DNA of 64,000 nt from Sediminibacterium roseum (GTDB taxonomy: Bacteria > Bacteroidota > Bacteroidia > Chitinophagales > Chitinophagaceae), in the NCBI RefSeq assembly GCF_009939005.1, contig NZ_JAACJS010000002.1, positions 712,646 to 776,645 on the forward strand, written 5' to 3'. Position numbers and translations under genes: made by a program. The notes beneath the pieces are model-generated. The model had not been told where the DNA came from. It did no database searches and saw only the letters and a program-made list of their open reading frames with translations. Of the stretch, positions 26,527 to 35,224 are shown in pieces. The first letter of the stretch is position 1. The number at the start of each line of letters is the position of its first letter.

Positions 26527-27231
26527 TCAGGCTGGTCTTTTGTGATCGATAATATTGATGCGTTCATCGCAAAAGCTCATCTCGTTTGCATCGTTGCTGC
26601 TTACGATAATGAGTTTGTGCCTGCAATATTTTTCAATAAGGGAATGGTACAGGTCGTAACCAGTTTTGTCGAGGTTGGTGCAAGGCTCGTCGAGCAACAG
26701 GACGGGAACATCCGAAAAAACGGCCTGTGCAAGTTTTACCCTCTGTTTCATTCCACTGCTGTAATAGCGGATCTGTTTGTCCATTGCATTTTCCAGGCCA
26801 ATCTCGGTTAAGATGTCTTCAACGCCAAGACCTTCGAACAAAGGTTTGAACTGTTTGTGAAAATTGAGAAATTCCTTTGCCGTCATCTCCTCGATCAGTT
26901 CAAGATAAGGTGCGGCGATGGAAACCTGCTGGTGGATCTTTTCGGGCTGAATTTCGTCAACACCGTTGCTGCTTTTATAGATGATCTTTCCTTCGCTCAA
27001 TTGCAGGCTCCCTGCAATGGCCTGCAGCAAAGTACTTTTGCCACTTCCGTTAGGGCCGGTAATGGCGTAGGAGCGCTGCGTTTTAAAAGTATAGTTGACC
27101 TTAAAAAAAATGAAATCGCGGTTGAAGCGTTTGGTGGTATTTACCAGTTCAACGGTTCCTGTTTTTGGATGCACCCCGCCTTTTTTTAACAGGGGGTTGG
27201 TGCCTGGAATATTTTGCGGGGATTCATTCAT
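26527..27231 (-). CDS. ABC transporter ATP-binding protein (CcmA-like)
   Basis: A 234-residue nucleotide-binding subunit with Walker A GPNGSGKST, signature YSSGMKQRVKLAQAVF, Walker B VLLLDEPCTNLD, and switch His replaced by an IVSSND segment. The YSSGMKQR form recalls CcmA-type exporters. No permease gene adjoins it, so the membrane partner must be encoded elsewhere. It follows lpxA on the same strand after 32 bp, the position commonly taken by this gene in Bacteroidota, and is probably the last gene of the lipid A operon. Its substrate is unknown. Confidence 0.85.
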   Translation of the reverse strand: MNESPQNIPGTNPLLKKGGVHPKTGTVELVNTTKRFNRDFIFFKVNYTFKTQRSYAITGPNGSGKSTLLQAIAGSLQLSEGKIIYKSSNGVDEIQPEKIHQQVSIAAPYLELIEEMTAKEFLNFHKQFKPLFEGLGVEDILTEIGLENAMDKQIRYYSSGMKQRVKLAQAVFSDVPVLLLDEPCTNLDKTGYDLYHSLIEKYCRHKLIIVSSNDANEMSFCDERINIIDHKRPA

Positions 27232-27263
27232 TGGATAGCGTGCTGTAACGGCAATACTGAAAA

Positions 27264-28061
27264 TTAATCTTCCTCTGTTGCACCTTTGATAAATCTTTTG
27301 ATAATTCCCCTTCCGCTTTCTCTTATGAATGTTACGATCTCGTCTCTCTCATCGGTTGCGGGCAATTCTTCTTCAATGAATTCGAGTGCCTGGGTTGTGT
27401 TAAAGCCTTTGTTGTAAATGGTCCTGTACACATCCAGTATACCGTTGATCTGTTGCAACGGGAAGCCGCGGCGTTTCAACCCAACACTGTTCACACCTCC
27501 ATAGCTCAACGGGTTCCGCACGGCTTTGATGTAAGGGGGAACGTCTTTGCTTACCAGGCTTCCGCCTGCAATAAATGTATGCTGCCCTATGTTTACAAAC
27601 TGGTGCACGGCGCTTACGCCACCTACTACGGCCCAGTCGCCCATGGTTACGTGCCCTGCAACCTGTACACTGTTGCTCATGATGCAGTTGTTGCCGATGA
27701 GGCAATCGTGCGCGATGTGGCTGTAGGCCATAATGAGACAGTTGTTGCCAACCCTTGTTCTGCCACGGTCTTCGGTACCGCGGTTGATGGTAACAAATTC
27801 GCGGATGGTTGTATTGTCGCCGATCTCTGCCGTTGTTTTCTCCCCGCTGAATTTCAAATCCTGTGGAATGGCACCCAGTACGGCGCCCGGGAACACCCGG
27901 CAGTTTTTACCGATGCGTGTTCCGTCCATGATCGTCACATTACTGCCTATCCACGTGCCTTCGCCGATCTGTACGTCGCCATGAATAACGGTGAACGGAT
28001 CGATCTTCACATTGGGTGCGATCCTGGCATTGGGGTCAATGTATGTATAGGGGTGCGTCAT
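27264..28061 (-). CDS. lpxA: Acyl-ACP:UDP-GlcNAc O-acyltransferase LpxA
   Basis: A 265-residue left-handed beta-helix enzyme, the first step of lipid A synthesis. Hexapeptide repeats run from the start (IDPNARIAPNVKIDPFTVIHGDVQIG...). The catalytic His region is in MAYSHIAHDCLIGNNC, and the C-terminal helical domain contains GGVNSVGLKRRGFP, diagnostic for LpxA. It sits 98 bp after the LpxC-FabZ fusion gene in the standard Bacteroidota order. The whole block is read right to left. Confidence 0.96.
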   Translation of the reverse strand: MTHPYTYIDPNARIAPNVKIDPFTVIHGDVQIGEGTWIGSNVTIMDGTRIGKNCRVFPGAVLGAIPQDLKFSGEKTTAEIGDNTTIREFVTINRGTEDRGRTRVGNNCLIMAYSHIAHDCLIGNNCIMSNSVQVAGHVTMGDWAVVGGVSAVHQFVNIGQHTFIAGGSLVSKDVPPYIKAVRNPLSYGGVNSVGLKRRGFPLQQINGILDVYRTIYNKGFNTTQALEFIEEELPATDERDEIVTFIRESGRGIIKRFIKGATEED

Positions 28062-28159
28062 TGGCTTTGGTTGTTGGTTATGATGATTTTGTGGGGGTGG
28101 TTAGCGGTAATTGGTGAAGAGTCTTTTTTTAGAACTCGCCACGTACCATTCTCACCCCG

Positions 28160-29572
28160 CTAAGTGTTCTGTCTCTTTACCACCTGGGCAACGAGATCCG
28201 CTTCGGTGGCAACTTTGCCTCCTACGTAAACGGTACCGCGCATTTCGCAGATGCCGCGGCGGATGGGGCCGGTGAATTCCATTTTCAGCACCATGGTATC
28301 GCCCGGGCGCACCATCTGTTTGAATTTACAGTTGTCGATCTTCAGGAAGTAAGTATCGTATACGCCTTCGGGCATTGAATTGATACAGAGTATCCCCCCC
28401 GTTTGCGCCAGTGCTTCGATCTGGAGAACACCGGGCATTACCGGGTTGCCCGGGAAGTGACCGGGGAAGAACCATTCGTTGAAGGTTACATTCTTGATGC
28501 CTACGATATAAGTATCTGTTAACTGGATGATCTTATCTACCAGCAAAAACGGGTGGCGGTGCGGCAATGTTTTTTCGATCTGCTCCAGTGTATAAACCGG
28601 TGGCATCGAAGGATCGTAAACCGGCACATCTTTTACATGCCTGTTCTTTTTGATGTATTGTTTGATCTTCTTCGCAAATTCAACGTTGGTGCTATGTCCT
28701 GGCCTGTTCGCAATAATGCGGGCCTTGATGGGATAGCCGATCAGGGCAAGGTCGCCAACTACATCCAGCAATTTATGGCGCGCCGGTTCATTGGGGAAGC
28801 GGAGCTCGAGGTTGTTGAGGTAGCCCTCGCTTTTTACTTCAATTTTATCGCGCTTGAACACTTTTGCGAGGCGGTTCATCTCATCGTCGGTAACGGGTTT
28901 ATCAACCACCACGATTGCATTGTTGATGTCGCCGCCCTTGATCAGGTCGTTGTCGAGCAAAGCCTCCAGCTCGTGCAGGAAACAGAAGGTGCGGCAGGGC
29001 GCTATTTCTGCCTGGAAATCTTTGATGGTCTTCAGCCCCGCATGCTGCGTTCCCAAAACCGGGCTGTTGAAATCGATCAGCGTGGTGATCTGGTAGTCCA
29101 TAGAGGGGAGGGCCACCATTTCCACCCGTTTGCCTTCGTCGTAGTGGTAAATGTTTTCGTCGAGGCTGTACCAGGCCTTGGTGGCTTCCTGTTCCACCAC
29201 GCCCGCTTCTTCGATGCGTGCGATGAAGGGGGCGGAGCTTCCATCCATAATAGGAATTTCGGGGCCGTTCAGTTCAACCAGCGCATTGTCTACGCCCATG
29301 CCTACGAGGGCGGCCAGTACATGTTCCACCGTGCTCACCTTGGCATCGCCAACCTGCAACGTGGTTCCGCGGCTGGTATCGGTTACCAGGTCGCAATCTG
29401 CCTTGATAATCGGTTGGTTGGGCAGGTCAACTCTCTGGAACTGGATACCGAAACCGGGATTGGCGGGTTTCAGAGTCATGTCTACCAATACACCTGTATG
29501 TAAGCCGGTGCCGCTGATACTGATGGGATTGCTAAGCGTATGCTGCTTGTCAGGATTGAAATTACTATCCAT
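28160..29572 (-). CDS. lpxC/fabZ: Bifunctional LpxC-FabZ fusion (UDP-3-O-acyl-GlcNAc deacetylase / 3-hydroxyacyl-ACP dehydratase)
   Basis: A 470-residue fusion characteristic of Bacteroidota. Residues about 1-300 are LpxC: SISGTGLHTG at the N-terminus, ATVEHVLAAL-type His (STVEHVLAALVGMG), and HKLLDVVGDLALIG with the catalytic zinc His and Asp. Residues about 320-470 are FabZ: LPHRHPFLLVDKI and GHFPGNPVMPGVLQIEALAQ, with the catalytic His/Glu pair. The fusion couples lipid A deacetylation to fatty-acid dehydration. I start at ATG 29572 (MDSNFNPDKQ...); an upstream start at 29596 would add eight residues without family support. Confidence 0.96.
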   Translation of the reverse strand: MDSNFNPDKQHTLSNPISISGTGLHTGVLVDMTLKPANPGFGIQFQRVDLPNQPIIKADCDLVTDTSRGTTLQVGDAKVSTVEHVLAALVGMGVDNALVELNGPEIPIMDGSSAPFIARIEEAGVVEQEATKAWYSLDENIYHYDEGKRVEMVALPSMDYQITTLIDFNSPVLGTQHAGLKTIKDFQAEIAPCRTFCFLHELEALLDNDLIKGGDINNAIVVVDKPVTDDEMNRLAKVFKRDKIEVKSEGYLNNLELRFPNEPARHKLLDVVGDLALIGYPIKARIIANRPGHSTNVEFAKKIKQYIKKNRHVKDVPVYDPSMPPVYTLEQIEKTLPHRHPFLLVDKIIQLTDTYIVGIKNVTFNEWFFPGHFPGNPVMPGVLQIEALAQTGGILCINSMPEGVYDTYFLKIDNCKFKQMVRPGDTMVLKMEFTGPIRRGICEMRGTVYVGGKVATEADLVAQVVKRQNT

Positions 29573-29702
29573 TTGTACTTGTTTTGGAGCCGGCAATAGC
29601 TAAAGATCGCCAACCTGCCTGCCGTTATGTTTTATCCGACAGGCATTGTTTTCGAAAATATATTCAGCAAAAATAGGTTTTCGCGACGGTTAATCAGACT
29701 TT

Positions 29703-30755
29703 TCAGCCATTTCCGCGGCCGGCGAGGAGTTGTTCCACCAGTTTTTCCAGTTCTTTAACCCTTTTTTCAAGTTCGGGAAGGTTGCGGGTCATGCTTTGCA
29801 GACGAAGCGAGGCAGAATAATCGTGTGCCGGGGAGCCGTTGAGCGCTTTGTTGGGTTCCTTAACCGATTTGGTTACGCCGCTCTGGGCGTTGATCTTGGT
29901 GCCGTCGGCGATAGAGAGATGGCCAACAATGCCTACCTGTCCGCCGATCAATACGTTTTTACCCAGCTTGGTGCTTCCGCTTACCCCTGCCTGTGCGGCT
30001 ATTACGGTATTGGATCCCACTTCTACATTGTGTGCGATCTGTATCAGGTTATCGAGCTTAACGCCTTTTTTTATGATCGTAGAACCGATGGTTGCACGGT
30101 CGATCGTAGTGTTGGCGCCGATCTCCACAAAATCTTCGATCACCACGTTGCCGATCTGCGGAACTTTCTGGTAGCTGCCATCGGGTTGCGGCGCATAGCC
30201 AAAGCCATCGCTTCCAACAACGGTGCCTGCGTGGATGGTCACATTTTTCCCGATCACGCAGTCTACATATATCTTAACACCGGCATGCAGAATGGTATTG
30301 TCGCCCACTTTTACATTATCGCCCAAAACCACGCCGGGAAAGAGTTTTACGTTGTTGCCGATCACTGCTTTCTCCCCGATGTAGACAAATGCGCCTACGA
30401 AAATATTATCTCCCGTAACGGCTGTTGGCGCAATGTAACTGGGTTGCTGGATACCTGCCAGCTGCTGTGTTTTCAGCTCCTGGTATTTGGAAAGAAGGGT
30501 GGCGAAGGCGGTATAGGCATCCGGCACACGGATGAGCGTGGCCGAAACCGGTTGCCTGAGCTCCAGTGAATCGTTGACGATGATCACCGATGCATTGGTA
30601 TTGTACAGGTATTCTTCGTATTTGGGATTGGCGAGAAACGACAACTGGCCCGCGCCGGCCTCTTCTATTTTACCGAAAGTAGCCACTGTGGCGTCGGCAT
30701 TGCCTTCGAGTTTGCCATTGATGAGCAGGGCTATTTGGGTGGCGGTGAATTGCAT
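29703..30755 (-). CDS. lpxD: UDP-3-O-acylglucosamine N-acyltransferase LpxD
   Basis: A 350-residue trimeric acyltransferase, third step of lipid A synthesis. The N-terminal uridine-binding domain (residues 1-100: QFTATQIALLINGKLEGNAD) is followed by hexapeptide beta-helix repeats (FVGAFVYIGEKAVIGNNVKLFPG...). The catalytic His region is DNLIQIAHNVEVG. A C-terminal coiled-coil (LPELEKRVKELEKLVEQLL) closes the protein. It lies 107 bp downstream of the HD-domain gene and 130 bp upstream of lpxC/fabZ. Confidence 0.96.
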   Translation of the reverse strand: MQFTATQIALLINGKLEGNADATVATFGKIEEAGAGQLSFLANPKYEEYLYNTNASVIIVNDSLELRQPVSATLIRVPDAYTAFATLLSKYQELKTQQLAGIQQPSYIAPTAVTGDNIFVGAFVYIGEKAVIGNNVKLFPGVVLGDNVKVGDNTILHAGVKIYVDCVIGKNVTIHAGTVVGSDGFGYAPQPDGSYQKVPQIGNVVIEDFVEIGANTTIDRATIGSTIIKKGVKLDNLIQIAHNVEVGSNTVIAAQAGVSGSTKLGKNVLIGGQVGIVGHLSIADGTKINAQSGVTKSVKEPNKALNGSPAHDYSASLRLQSMTRNLPELEKRVKELEKLVEQLLAGRGNG

Positions 30756-30862
30756 TTTCTGGTCTGTGGTCTGTTATGGTTCGTGGCCACGGGCGGTGAG
30801 CGGGGGGCCTTGTGTCTTAAATATAAACGTAAAACTAGCTACTATGGTCTGTCTGCCACAAA

Positions 30863-32077
30863 TTAATCCAGCAAACAAATGTAAAATTTTTTAACCGCGG
30901 CGGAAAGGTTTTGCTGGATGAGCGCATTTTCAATGCCCGAAATATCCTTTACCGTACCGTCTTTGAACAGGATGTTGATGCGTTCATCCTTTGTCTGGTA
31001 CAGCGTATTGGTGGCCTCCCCGGTGAAGCAGAAATAACCGATGTCTTCCATTCCGATGCCGAATTTCTCCGCCGTTTCGTGTTTTTTCTTTTCGATATAA
31101 TTTTCATCGAACGGCTCGGCCTGGATCCTTGCCTTGTACAGTTTGCGGTTGAGAAAACGGGTGCAGAGAAGCGATAGTATTTTATCGGGGTGTTTGCTCC
31201 ATCTTTTGATGGCATGCATCACATCATGGTCATCTATCGAACAGAATTTTTCGAGCGCCGCAGTATTCATCTCTCCATTGAATTTTCCGAGGAAAAAATC
31301 CAGGTCCGACAGGGTCGAAAGCATTTCATCCTCCTCCCGGTAAATGGCGCGAACGCGTTCCAGTATTTTTACCAGCATCTTTTCGGCGGCCACCACGGTT
31401 TTGTGGAGGTAAACCTGCCAGTACATCTGCCGCCGGGCCACCAGGAATTTTTCAACGCTGTAAATGCCTTTTTCTTCTACCATCAGCTGGCCATTGTGTA
31501 CCACCAGCATTTTGAGTATGCGGTCGTAGCCGATCACGCCTTCGCTTACGCCGGAATAAAAGCTGTCGCGGCTCAGGTAATCCATCCTGTCTACATCCAG
31601 TTGCCCGCTGATGAGCTGGTGCAGGAACGGTTTGTGGTATTGATCGGTGAATATTTTAATGGTGAGATCGAGCTGCCCGTCCAGTTCCTCGTTGATCACC
31701 TGCATGATCTGCAGCGATAGCTGTTCGTGGTGAACGCCCTTTACCACAATGTGTTCGAGTGCGTGCGAAAAGGGCCCATGGCCGATATCGTGCAGTAAAA
31801 TACCTGCTTTTACGGCAGTCTCTTCTTCTTCGGTTATCTCAACCCCTTTGCTGCGCAGTTCCATCACCGCATTACACATCAGGTGGTAGGCGCCGAGCGA
31901 ATGGTGCAGCCTGGTGTGCACTGCACCGGGATACACCAACTGCGCCATTGCCATCTGCTGGATCCTCCGCAAACGCTGGTAATAGGGGTGGGCGATGATG
32001 GAAAAGATCAAAGGGTGGTTGATGGTGATGAACCCGTAAACAGGGTCGTTGATTATTTTTCTTTTTTTGATAGACAT
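30863..32077 (-). CDS. HD-domain phosphohydrolase (dGTPase-like)
   Basis: A 404-residue protein from ATG 32077 (MSIKKRKIINDPVYGFI...), preferred over an upstream frame start at 32143. RTRLHHSLGAYHL supplies the first His, LLHDIGHGPFSHALEH gives the metal-binding HD pair and the following His, and QLDVDRMDYLSRD is the distal Asp loop. The fold resembles dNTP triphosphohydrolases and SAMHD1-like enzymes. In Bacteroidota it is consistently upstream of lpxD and divergent from porX, as here, though its substrate is unknown. The 5' leader contains a 24-bp inverted repeat. Confidence 0.9.
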   Translation of the reverse strand: MSIKKRKIINDPVYGFITINHPLIFSIIAHPYYQRLRRIQQMAMAQLVYPGAVHTRLHHSLGAYHLMCNAVMELRSKGVEITEEEETAVKAGILLHDIGHGPFSHALEHIVVKGVHHEQLSLQIMQVINEELDGQLDLTIKIFTDQYHKPFLHQLISGQLDVDRMDYLSRDSFYSGVSEGVIGYDRILKMLVVHNGQLMVEEKGIYSVEKFLVARRQMYWQVYLHKTVVAAEKMLVKILERVRAIYREEDEMLSTLSDLDFFLGKFNGEMNTAALEKFCSIDDHDVMHAIKRWSKHPDKILSLLCTRFLNRKLYKARIQAEPFDENYIEKKKHETAEKFGIGMEDIGYFCFTGEATNTLYQTKDERINILFKDGTVKDISGIENALIQQNLSAAVKKFYICLLD

Positions 32078-32366
32078 AGTTGTATAAATGCAGGAGACGA
32101 GAATCCAGGAAGGCAAGATAGTTTTGAAAGTTTCAACTTTCAAAAGTTCAGGCCTGTTGAAGATTTGTTAAATCAATTCATCTCCGTCTGCAAAAGTACA
32201 AATAAGAATGCCGATGCCATAGATTTACTTATTGTGCAAACAACCGGCCCCGGTTTAAAACAATCTTATCGCAGCCATTTCTACTAACTGATTTCGTAAT
32301 TTTAATGATCCGGCCCTGGGCTATTGCCATGGGTCTGCCGCACACCGTTTCAAAAAACCAACCAGA
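32078..32366. other. Divergent intergenic region HD gene-porX
   Basis: No gene is evident. Besides the inverted repeats at 32122-32148 and the -7-like box at 32191-32198, TAATTTTA near 32297 is a one-mismatch -7 candidate for porX. Confidence 0.4.
32122..32148. promoter_or_regulatory. Overlapping inverted repeats between the HD gene and porX
   Basis: TTTTGAAAGTT-TC-AACTTTCAAAA (32122-32145) is a perfect 11-bp inverted repeat. The overlapping AACTTT-CA-AAAGTT (32135-32148) is a second perfect 6-bp one. Heptad-spaced GAAAGTT/AACTTTC repeats of this kind look like a binding site for a dimeric regulator. The site lies 45 bp upstream of the HD gene start, with a candidate -7 box TACTTTTG (minus strand, 32191-32198) further upstream. 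Confidence 0.55.
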
Positions 32367-33929
32367 ATGGCCATAGCAAAAATCGTTTGGGTAGATGATG
32401 AGATCGAGAGCCTGCAATCGCAGAAGATGTTTCTCGAAAACAAGGGGTATGAAGTGGTAACGTTTACCAATGGCTTTGATGCCATCGAATACGTAAAAGT
32501 GAATCCTGTAGATGTGGTATTGATGGATGAAACGATGCCCGGCATCACCGGTCTTGAAACGCTGGCGCGGATAAAAGAGGCGAACACGAGTATTCCCGTG
32601 GTGCTCATCACCAAAAATGAAACGGAGAACCTGATGGACGATGCCATCGGCAGCCAGATCACCGATTACCTGATCAAGCCCGTTAACCCCAACCAGGTTT
32701 TGCTGAGCCTGAAGAAGATCATCGATAACAAACGGCTGGTGGCAGAAAAAACCACAACGGCCTACCAGCAGCAGTTCCGCGAGTTGTTTATGGCGCTGAA
32801 CAACAACCCCGATTACAATGAATGGATGGAGCTCTATAAAAAATTAGTGTATTGGGAGCTGGAGATGGAAAAAAGCGATAGCCCCGAAATGCGCGAAGTG
32901 TTTTATACGCAGAAACAGGAGGCGAATACGGAGTTCTGCAAATTCATCACCAAAAATTATACATCGTGGCTCGACCCGAAAAGTTTTTCGGCGCCGATCA
33001 TGAGCAATCATCTTTTCCAGTTCAAGGTATTGCCGCATGTAGAAAAGGGAGAGCCCACATTTTTTGTGTTGATCGATAACCTTCGTTACGATCAGTGGAA
33101 AGCCATACAACCCATATTTGCAGAGAGTTTCAGGATCCTGGAAGAGGAAACGTTTTATTCTATACTCCCTACTGCAACACAATATTGCCGCAATGCTATT
33201 TTTGCAGGGCTGCTTCCGATCGATATCGAAAAACAATTTCCGCAACAATGGAAAAACGATGATGAAGAGGGCGGGAAAAACCTGTTTGAAGAAGAATTTT
33301 TCAGGGCGCAGCTGAAGCGGTTGAAGAAAGACGACATCCGTTTCAGTTACAACAAAATTGTGAACCACCAGGATGGACAGCAACTGGTGAGTAACATACA
33401 CAACCTGCTGCAAAACGACCTGAACATCATCGTATATAATTTCGTGGACATGCTCAGTCATGCCCGCACCGAAATGGAAGTGCTGAAGGAACTTGCGAGC
33501 GATGAAACCAGTTACAGGAGCATTACGCGAAGCTGGTTTGAACACAGCCCGCTGCACCAGGCGCTGAAAAAGATTGCCGACAAGAAAGTGAAAGTGATTC
33601 TTGCCACAGACCATGGAAGTGTGCGTGTAAATACGCCGCACAAGGTGATCGGCGACAAGCAGACCACGGCAAACCTGCGTTACAAGCATGGGCGCAATCT
33701 GAATTTTGAGGCGAGGGATGTGCTGGCTTTCCGCGACCCCAAAGAGGCGGGGTTACCGGTGCCGAATGTGAATTCGTCGTTCATTTTCGCGAAAGAGGAT
33801 GGGTTTCTTTGTTACCCGAATAATTACAATCATTATGTGAATTATTACAGGAACACATTCCAGCATGGCGGCATCAGCCTGGAGGAGATGATCGTGCCGA
33901 TCATTAAGATGGTGAGCAAATCGTCGTAA
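32367..33929 (+). CDS. porX: PorX-like response regulator with PglZ (alkaline-phosphatase-fold) domain
   Basis: A 520-residue protein. The receiver domain (residues 1-120) has acidic DDE, phospho-acceptor Asp in VVLMDETMPG, and Lys in YLIKPVN. The C-terminal PglZ domain (about 200-510) shows IDNLRYDQWK with metal-binding Asp, ILPTATQYCRNAIFAG with the nucleophilic Thr, NFVDMLSH and LATDHGSVRV. This is the architecture of PorX, which with PorY regulates the type IX secretion system genes and cleaves oligonucleotide phosphodiesters. The partner kinase is not adjacent. PorX implies that T9SS genes exist elsewhere in the genome. Confidence 0.94.
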   Translation: MAIAKIVWVDDEIESLQSQKMFLENKGYEVVTFTNGFDAIEYVKVNPVDVVLMDETMPGITGLETLARIKEANTSIPVVLITKNETENLMDDAIGSQITDYLIKPVNPNQVLLSLKKIIDNKRLVAEKTTTAYQQQFRELFMALNNNPDYNEWMELYKKLVYWELEMEKSDSPEMREVFYTQKQEANTEFCKFITKNYTSWLDPKSFSAPIMSNHLFQFKVLPHVEKGEPTFFVLIDNLRYDQWKAIQPIFAESFRILEEETFYSILPTATQYCRNAIFAGLLPIDIEKQFPQQWKNDDEEGGKNLFEEEFFRAQLKRLKKDDIRFSYNKIVNHQDGQQLVSNIHNLLQNDLNIIVYNFVDMLSHARTEMEVLKELASDETSYRSITRSWFEHSPLHQALKKIADKKVKVILATDHGSVRVNTPHKVIGDKQTTANLRYKHGRNLNFEARDVLAFRDPKEAGLPVPNVNSSFIFAKEDGFLCYPNNYNHYVNYYRNTFQHGGISLEEMIVPIIKMVSKSS

Positions 33930-34002
33930 ATAATGGTTTAGAGGAGGCGAATACAAGGCCCAACGCGCTGTTAAATGTGAATAACTACTGGGTATTTGCC
34001 GT

Positions 34003-34032
34003 TTTGGGTGCTTTTGTCTTTCGTTATCTTTG
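34003..34032 (+). promoter_or_regulatory. Promoter of the 90-residue conserved protein
   Basis: TTTG (34003-34006), 18-nt spacer, TATCTTTG (34025-34032). Both elements match the Bacteroidota consensus. The ATG at 34074 is 41 nt downstream. Confidence 0.65.
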
Positions 34033-34073
34033 TAGGGTGAGACAGATCACGACAGACCATTCAGACAAACGGT

Positions 34074-34346
34074 ATGAAATACACACAGGGAACTCTAGAT
34101 AAATTGGGCGATATCCTCGGGGAATCGGGGTATGTAGTGAGATACGAGCGTGGAACTTTCCAAAGCGGCTGGTGCCTGCTGGAAGCGAGGAAGATCGTGG
34201 TGCTGAACAAATTCCTCAGCGTTGAAGGAAGGATCAACACGCTGATGGAAATCATCCCGCAGCTCGAGATCGAGTTCGATAAACTTACCCACGAATCGCA
34301 GAAACTCTACGAAGAGGTAATAAAAAAAGCAGCCACCGAAGCATAG
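34074..34346 (+). CDS. Conserved Bacteroidota protein of unknown function
   Basis: A 90-residue protein beginning MKYTQGTLDKLGDILGESGY. The middle VRYERGTFQSGWCLLEARK and VVLNKFLSVEGRINTLMEII look strongly conserved in type, with a helical C-terminus (QKLYEEVIKKAATEA). No signal peptide or metal motif. I recall similar short proteins in many Bacteroidota genomes but no assigned function. It has a good consensus promoter of its own, and a hydrolase gene follows after 64 bp on the same strand. Confidence 0.75.
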   Translation: MKYTQGTLDKLGDILGESGYVVRYERGTFQSGWCLLEARKIVVLNKFLSVEGRINTLMEIIPQLEIEFDKLTHESQKLYEEVIKKAATEA

Positions 34347-34398
34347 CCTCGGCAAATACCTACGGTAAATACGCTATTCTCTCTTGCCGGAATTGGCT

Positions 34399-34406
34399 TA
34401 GATTTG
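34399..34406 (+). promoter_or_regulatory. -7 box before the MBL-fold hydrolase gene
   Basis: TAGATTTG ends 4 nt before the GTG start at 34411, the same spacing as at tsaE, ald and the fRMsr gene. No -33 match is evident. Confidence 0.45.
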
Positions 34407-34410
34407 AATT

Positions 34411-35187
34411 GTGAGCGCAGCATCTCTTACCATAACTTTTTTGGGAACAGGAACGAGTACCGGGATACCGATGATCGGTTGTGAGTGTGCAGTATGTACA
34501 TCGGCCGATGCGCACGACAAGCGCCTGCGCAGCAGCATACTTGTAGAATCGGCCGGCACAAGGCTCGTGGTGGATACAACACCCGATTTCCGCTACCAGA
34601 TGTTGCGCACAAAAACCAGACACCTCGATGCGATCATTTACACGCACCCGCACAAAGACCATATTGCAGGTTTGGATGATGTGCGTGCCTTCAATTTTTT
34701 TGATGAGCGGGCGATGGATATCTACGCCAACCTCCTGACCGGCGAAGCCATCAAACGCGATTTCTATTATGCATTTTCAGAAAAAACGTATCCCGGTGTT
34801 CCGCAGCTGAACCTGGTCACGATCGATACATCGCCGTTTGAAGTGGGTGATATAGAGGTGCGGCCCATACAGGTGATGCACCATAAGATGCCGGTACTGG
34901 GTTTCAGGTTCGGGGATTTTACGTACATCACCGATGCGAATTATATTGACGCAGCGGAGAAAGAAAAGATAAAAGGATCCGCCGTTCTTGTGCTCAATGC
35001 GCTCCGCAAAGAAACGCACCTGTCGCATTTTACGCTTTCGGATGCAGTGTCACTTGCCAATGAGCTTGCGGTGCCGCAAGTATATTTTACACACATCAGT
35101 CACCAGCTAGGAAAACACCAAGACATCAACCGCGAATTACCGGCACACATACGGCTCGCGTATGATGGATTAAAGATCTGCCTGTAG
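34411..35187 (+). CDS. MBL-fold metallohydrolase (PhnP/RNase Z-like)
   Basis: A 258-residue metallo-beta-lactamase-fold enzyme that starts at GTG 34411. FLGTGTSTGIPMIGCECAVC is the typical N-terminus of the PhnP branch, with CxCxxC residues that bind a structural zinc in PhnP. The catalytic motif is YTHPHKDHIAGLDD, later ligands are in VMHHKMPVLGF, ITDANYI and FTHISHQLG. PhnP cleaves cyclic phosphodiesters; RNase Z relatives process tRNA. No phn genes are nearby, so the role is probably general phosphodiester hydrolysis. Confidence 0.9.
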   Translation: MSAASLTITFLGTGTSTGIPMIGCECAVCTSADAHDKRLRSSILVESAGTRLVVDTTPDFRYQMLRTKTRHLDAIIYTHPHKDHIAGLDDVRAFNFFDERAMDIYANLLTGEAIKRDFYYAFSEKTYPGVPQLNLVTIDTSPFEVGDIEVRPIQVMHHKMPVLGFRFGDFTYITDANYIDAAEKEKIKGSAVLVLNALRKETHLSHFTLSDAVSLANELAVPQVYFTHISHQLGKHQDINRELPAHIRLAYDGLKICL

Positions 35188-35224
35188 CCTCCTTTAAATA
35201 CACGAACAATTAAAATGTTACGGT

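Noticed and set aside
28553..29503. 316-residue antisense frame over lpxC/fabZ
   Set aside because: It is the shadow of a well-supported gene and its translation shows no family motif.
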